A stretch of DNA of 64,000 bases from Polyangium sp. 6x1 (GTDB lineage: Bacteria > Myxococcota_A > Polyangia > Polyangiales > Polyangiaceae), in contig NZ_JARZHH010000001.1 of the NCBI RefSeq assembly GCF_029946515.1, positions 124,001 through 188,000 of the forward strand. The letters run 5' to 3'. Position 1 is the stretch's first letter. The number at the start of each line of letters is the position of its first letter. Below, in pieces: positions 62,824 to 64,000 of this stretch. The notes beneath the pieces were generated by a model. The model ran no database searches. It had not been told where the DNA came from and was given only the letters and a program-made list of their open reading frames with translations. The translations under genes were made by a program, and so were the position numbers.

Positions 62824-63819
62824 TCAGGCCCCAGGCCGTTCACCCCGGCGGTGTTCTCGCCGGTATGCGCCGGGGGCCACCCCGCCCCAGCGCTTGAAGG
62901 CCCGATGAAACGACGCCTCGCTCTGGTAACCGATGCTCTCCGCGACTTCGATCAGCGCTAGCTCGCTCTCCCGAAGGACCTGGGCGGCCTTCGTCATCCG
63001 CCACCGCGCGAGGTACTCGAGCGGGGGCTCACCGACGAGCGAGCTGAAGCGCGCGGCGAAGCTCGACCTCGAGAGGGCAACGGCCGTCGCGAGACGCTCG
63101 ACGGTCCAGGGCTCGGCGGGTCTCTCGTGGATGAGGGAGAGGGCCTTGCGGATGTGCGCGTCCGCGAGCGCACACAGCCCGTGCTCGTGGCACTGGCTCG
63201 TCGCGATGTGCGCGCGGAGGGCCTGCACGAACAGGATGTCCGCGAGTCGGCTCATGATGACGGTCGCGCCGGGGCTCGACGAGACACTCTCCGCGATGAG
63301 CAGTTGCACGAGGGGCGAAAGCGAGGGGGACGTCGCGGGATCGTCCGCGGTGACGTGGATGACGCGCGGAAGCCCCTCGAACAACGGCGTGCGAGGCGCG
63401 GCGCCGAGCCGGAAGGTCCCCGCGACCAGGGTGGTGCGGGCTCCCTCCCCGCCGACCCGGATCGGCCCTACCCCGCGGGCCCGCTGACATTCCCCGTGTC
63501 CGAGCATGTGGAGCGGGCTGCCTTCCGCATCGCGCAGCGTGTGCCCTCCGCCGTGCGGAAACAGCGCCAGATCGCCTGCACACAGGACGATGGCTCCCTC
63601 GACGCCCTCGACCTCGAGGCGAGCGCTCCCACGCGCCACGATGACGATGTGCGCGCCGGGGCACGCCGGGAACTGGATTCCCCAGGGAGCGCCCAGCTCG
63701 AAGCGGCCATGCATGAGCGTCGTCAGGCGCATCGCGTCCATCACATCCGCGAGGACGTCGGTTCCCTTCTCGTCCACCGGCTCTGGACGATCGGTCAATT
63801 TTTTTGGACTGGATGCCAT
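62824..63819 (-). CDS. AraC-family regulator with cupin-type sensor domain
   Basis: 331 aa. The N-terminal cupin (~20-190; HIVIVARGSARLEVEGVEGA, GDLALFPHGGGHTLRDAEGS) is of the AraC_binding type common in regulators of oxidoreductase genes. Two C-terminal HTH motifs (ERLATAVALSRSSFAARFSS; ALIEVAESIGYQSEASFHRA) carry DNA binding. Divergent from an Old Yellow Enzyme-type gene, a typical regulator/target pair. A weak TGGAC...GTCCA repeat overlaps its start. Confidence 0.9.
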   Translation of the reverse strand: MASSPKKLTDRPEPVDEKGTDVLADVMDAMRLTTLMHGRFELGAPWGIQFPACPGAHIVIVARGSARLEVEGVEGAIVLCAGDLALFPHGGGHTLRDAEGSPLHMLGHGECQRARGVGPIRVGGEGARTTLVAGTFRLGAAPRTPLFEGLPRVIHVTADDPATSPSLSPLVQLLIAESVSSSPGATVIMSRLADILFVQALRAHIATSQCHEHGLCALADAHIRKALSLIHERPAEPWTVERLATAVALSRSSFAARFSSLVGEPPLEYLARWRMTKAAQVLRESELALIEVAESIGYQSEASFHRAFKRWGGVAPGAYRREHRRGERPGA

Positions 63820-63878
63820 GGCACGTCCATAGGGGCCTGCGCATTTTCTGTCCAGCAGACCTCAACGAAGGAAGAACC

Positions 63879-64000
63879 ATGGCAAACGCTTCGAAGCTCC
63901 TGTCCCCCTTCCGCCTGGGCCGCCTCGAGCTGAAGAACCGGATGGTGATGGCGCCGATGACGCGCAGTCGGGCGCTCGTGGATGGCAACGTGCCGAGCCC
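63879..64000 (+). CDS. Old Yellow Enzyme-family alkene reductase (5' part only)
   Basis: The window ends after 40 codons. The start MANASKLLSPFRLGRLELKN (ATG 63879, GGAAG upstream) and RMVMAPMTRSRA are the N-terminal FMN-binding signature of OYE/NemA-type NAD(P)H:alkene reductases. Divergent from the AraC regulator, which probably controls it. Confidence 0.85.
   Translation, partial: MANASKLLSPFRLGRLELKNRMVMAPMTRSRALVDGNVPS

Overview
The window is about 70% GC across most of its length (judged by eye on sampled lines). It carries many eukaryote-like Ser/Thr kinases, MopE/DUF4215 cysteine-rich repeats, RCC1 propellers, PEGA domains, many lipoproteins and a FecR/ECF sigma pair. This mix points to a large-genome myxobacterium, most likely of the Sorangium/Polyangium group (order Polyangiales). 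I see no rRNA, tRNA, CRISPR array or insertion sequence.

Layout. 1-13 kb: two membrane Ser/Thr kinases, an SGNH-hydrolase lipoprotein, an FHA-type sigma-54 activator, a TPR/PEGA membrane protein and a large RCC1 surface protein. The last two share an almost superimposable promoter-plus-start cassette that predicts leaderless mRNAs. A three-gene operon of secreted proteins follows, ending in a lipoprotein of four tandem Ig-like modules. 13-25 kb: regulator/enzyme pairs with visible operators (a TetA-repressor-like TetR with an FAD monooxygenase; a TetR with a quinone-oxidoreductase-type enzyme; a GntR-TetR fusion with an FAD monooxygenase), plus a CocE-like hydrolase, a P450 and a PlsC acyltransferase.

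25-50 kb is the signalling and type VI secretion block. Four closely related kinases (25.2-34.8 kb) surround a membrane-anchored Ras-like GTPase and its membrane partner. The last kinase is in an operon with a DUF2169 protein. Next comes a minus-strand T6SS cassette: VgrG2, PAAR, an FHA-DUF4123 fusion adaptor, VgrG1, then four genes of clearly lower GC. The last of these encodes a zinc-dependent phospholipase C-like protein, the best effector candidate. A fifth kinase of this block, with PEGA-like repeats, diverges from VgrG2. No T6SS sheath, baseplate or membrane-complex genes are in the window, so this is an orphan cassette. The coexistence of kinases, a pThr-binding FHA domain fused to an effector-loading adaptor, and a kinase-DUF2169 operon suggests phosphorylation-controlled effector loading.

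50-64 kb: a sugar-dehydrogenase-like propeller protein with a small partner, a rhomboid-TPR protein, then an ECF sigma/FecR-TPR/outer-membrane operon. This operon is embedded in genes for secreted lipoproteins resembling fungal cell-wall beta-glucan proteins (two GH128-like, two TOS1/DUF2401-like, one unknown). The window ends with an AraC regulator divergent from a truncated Old Yellow Enzyme gene.
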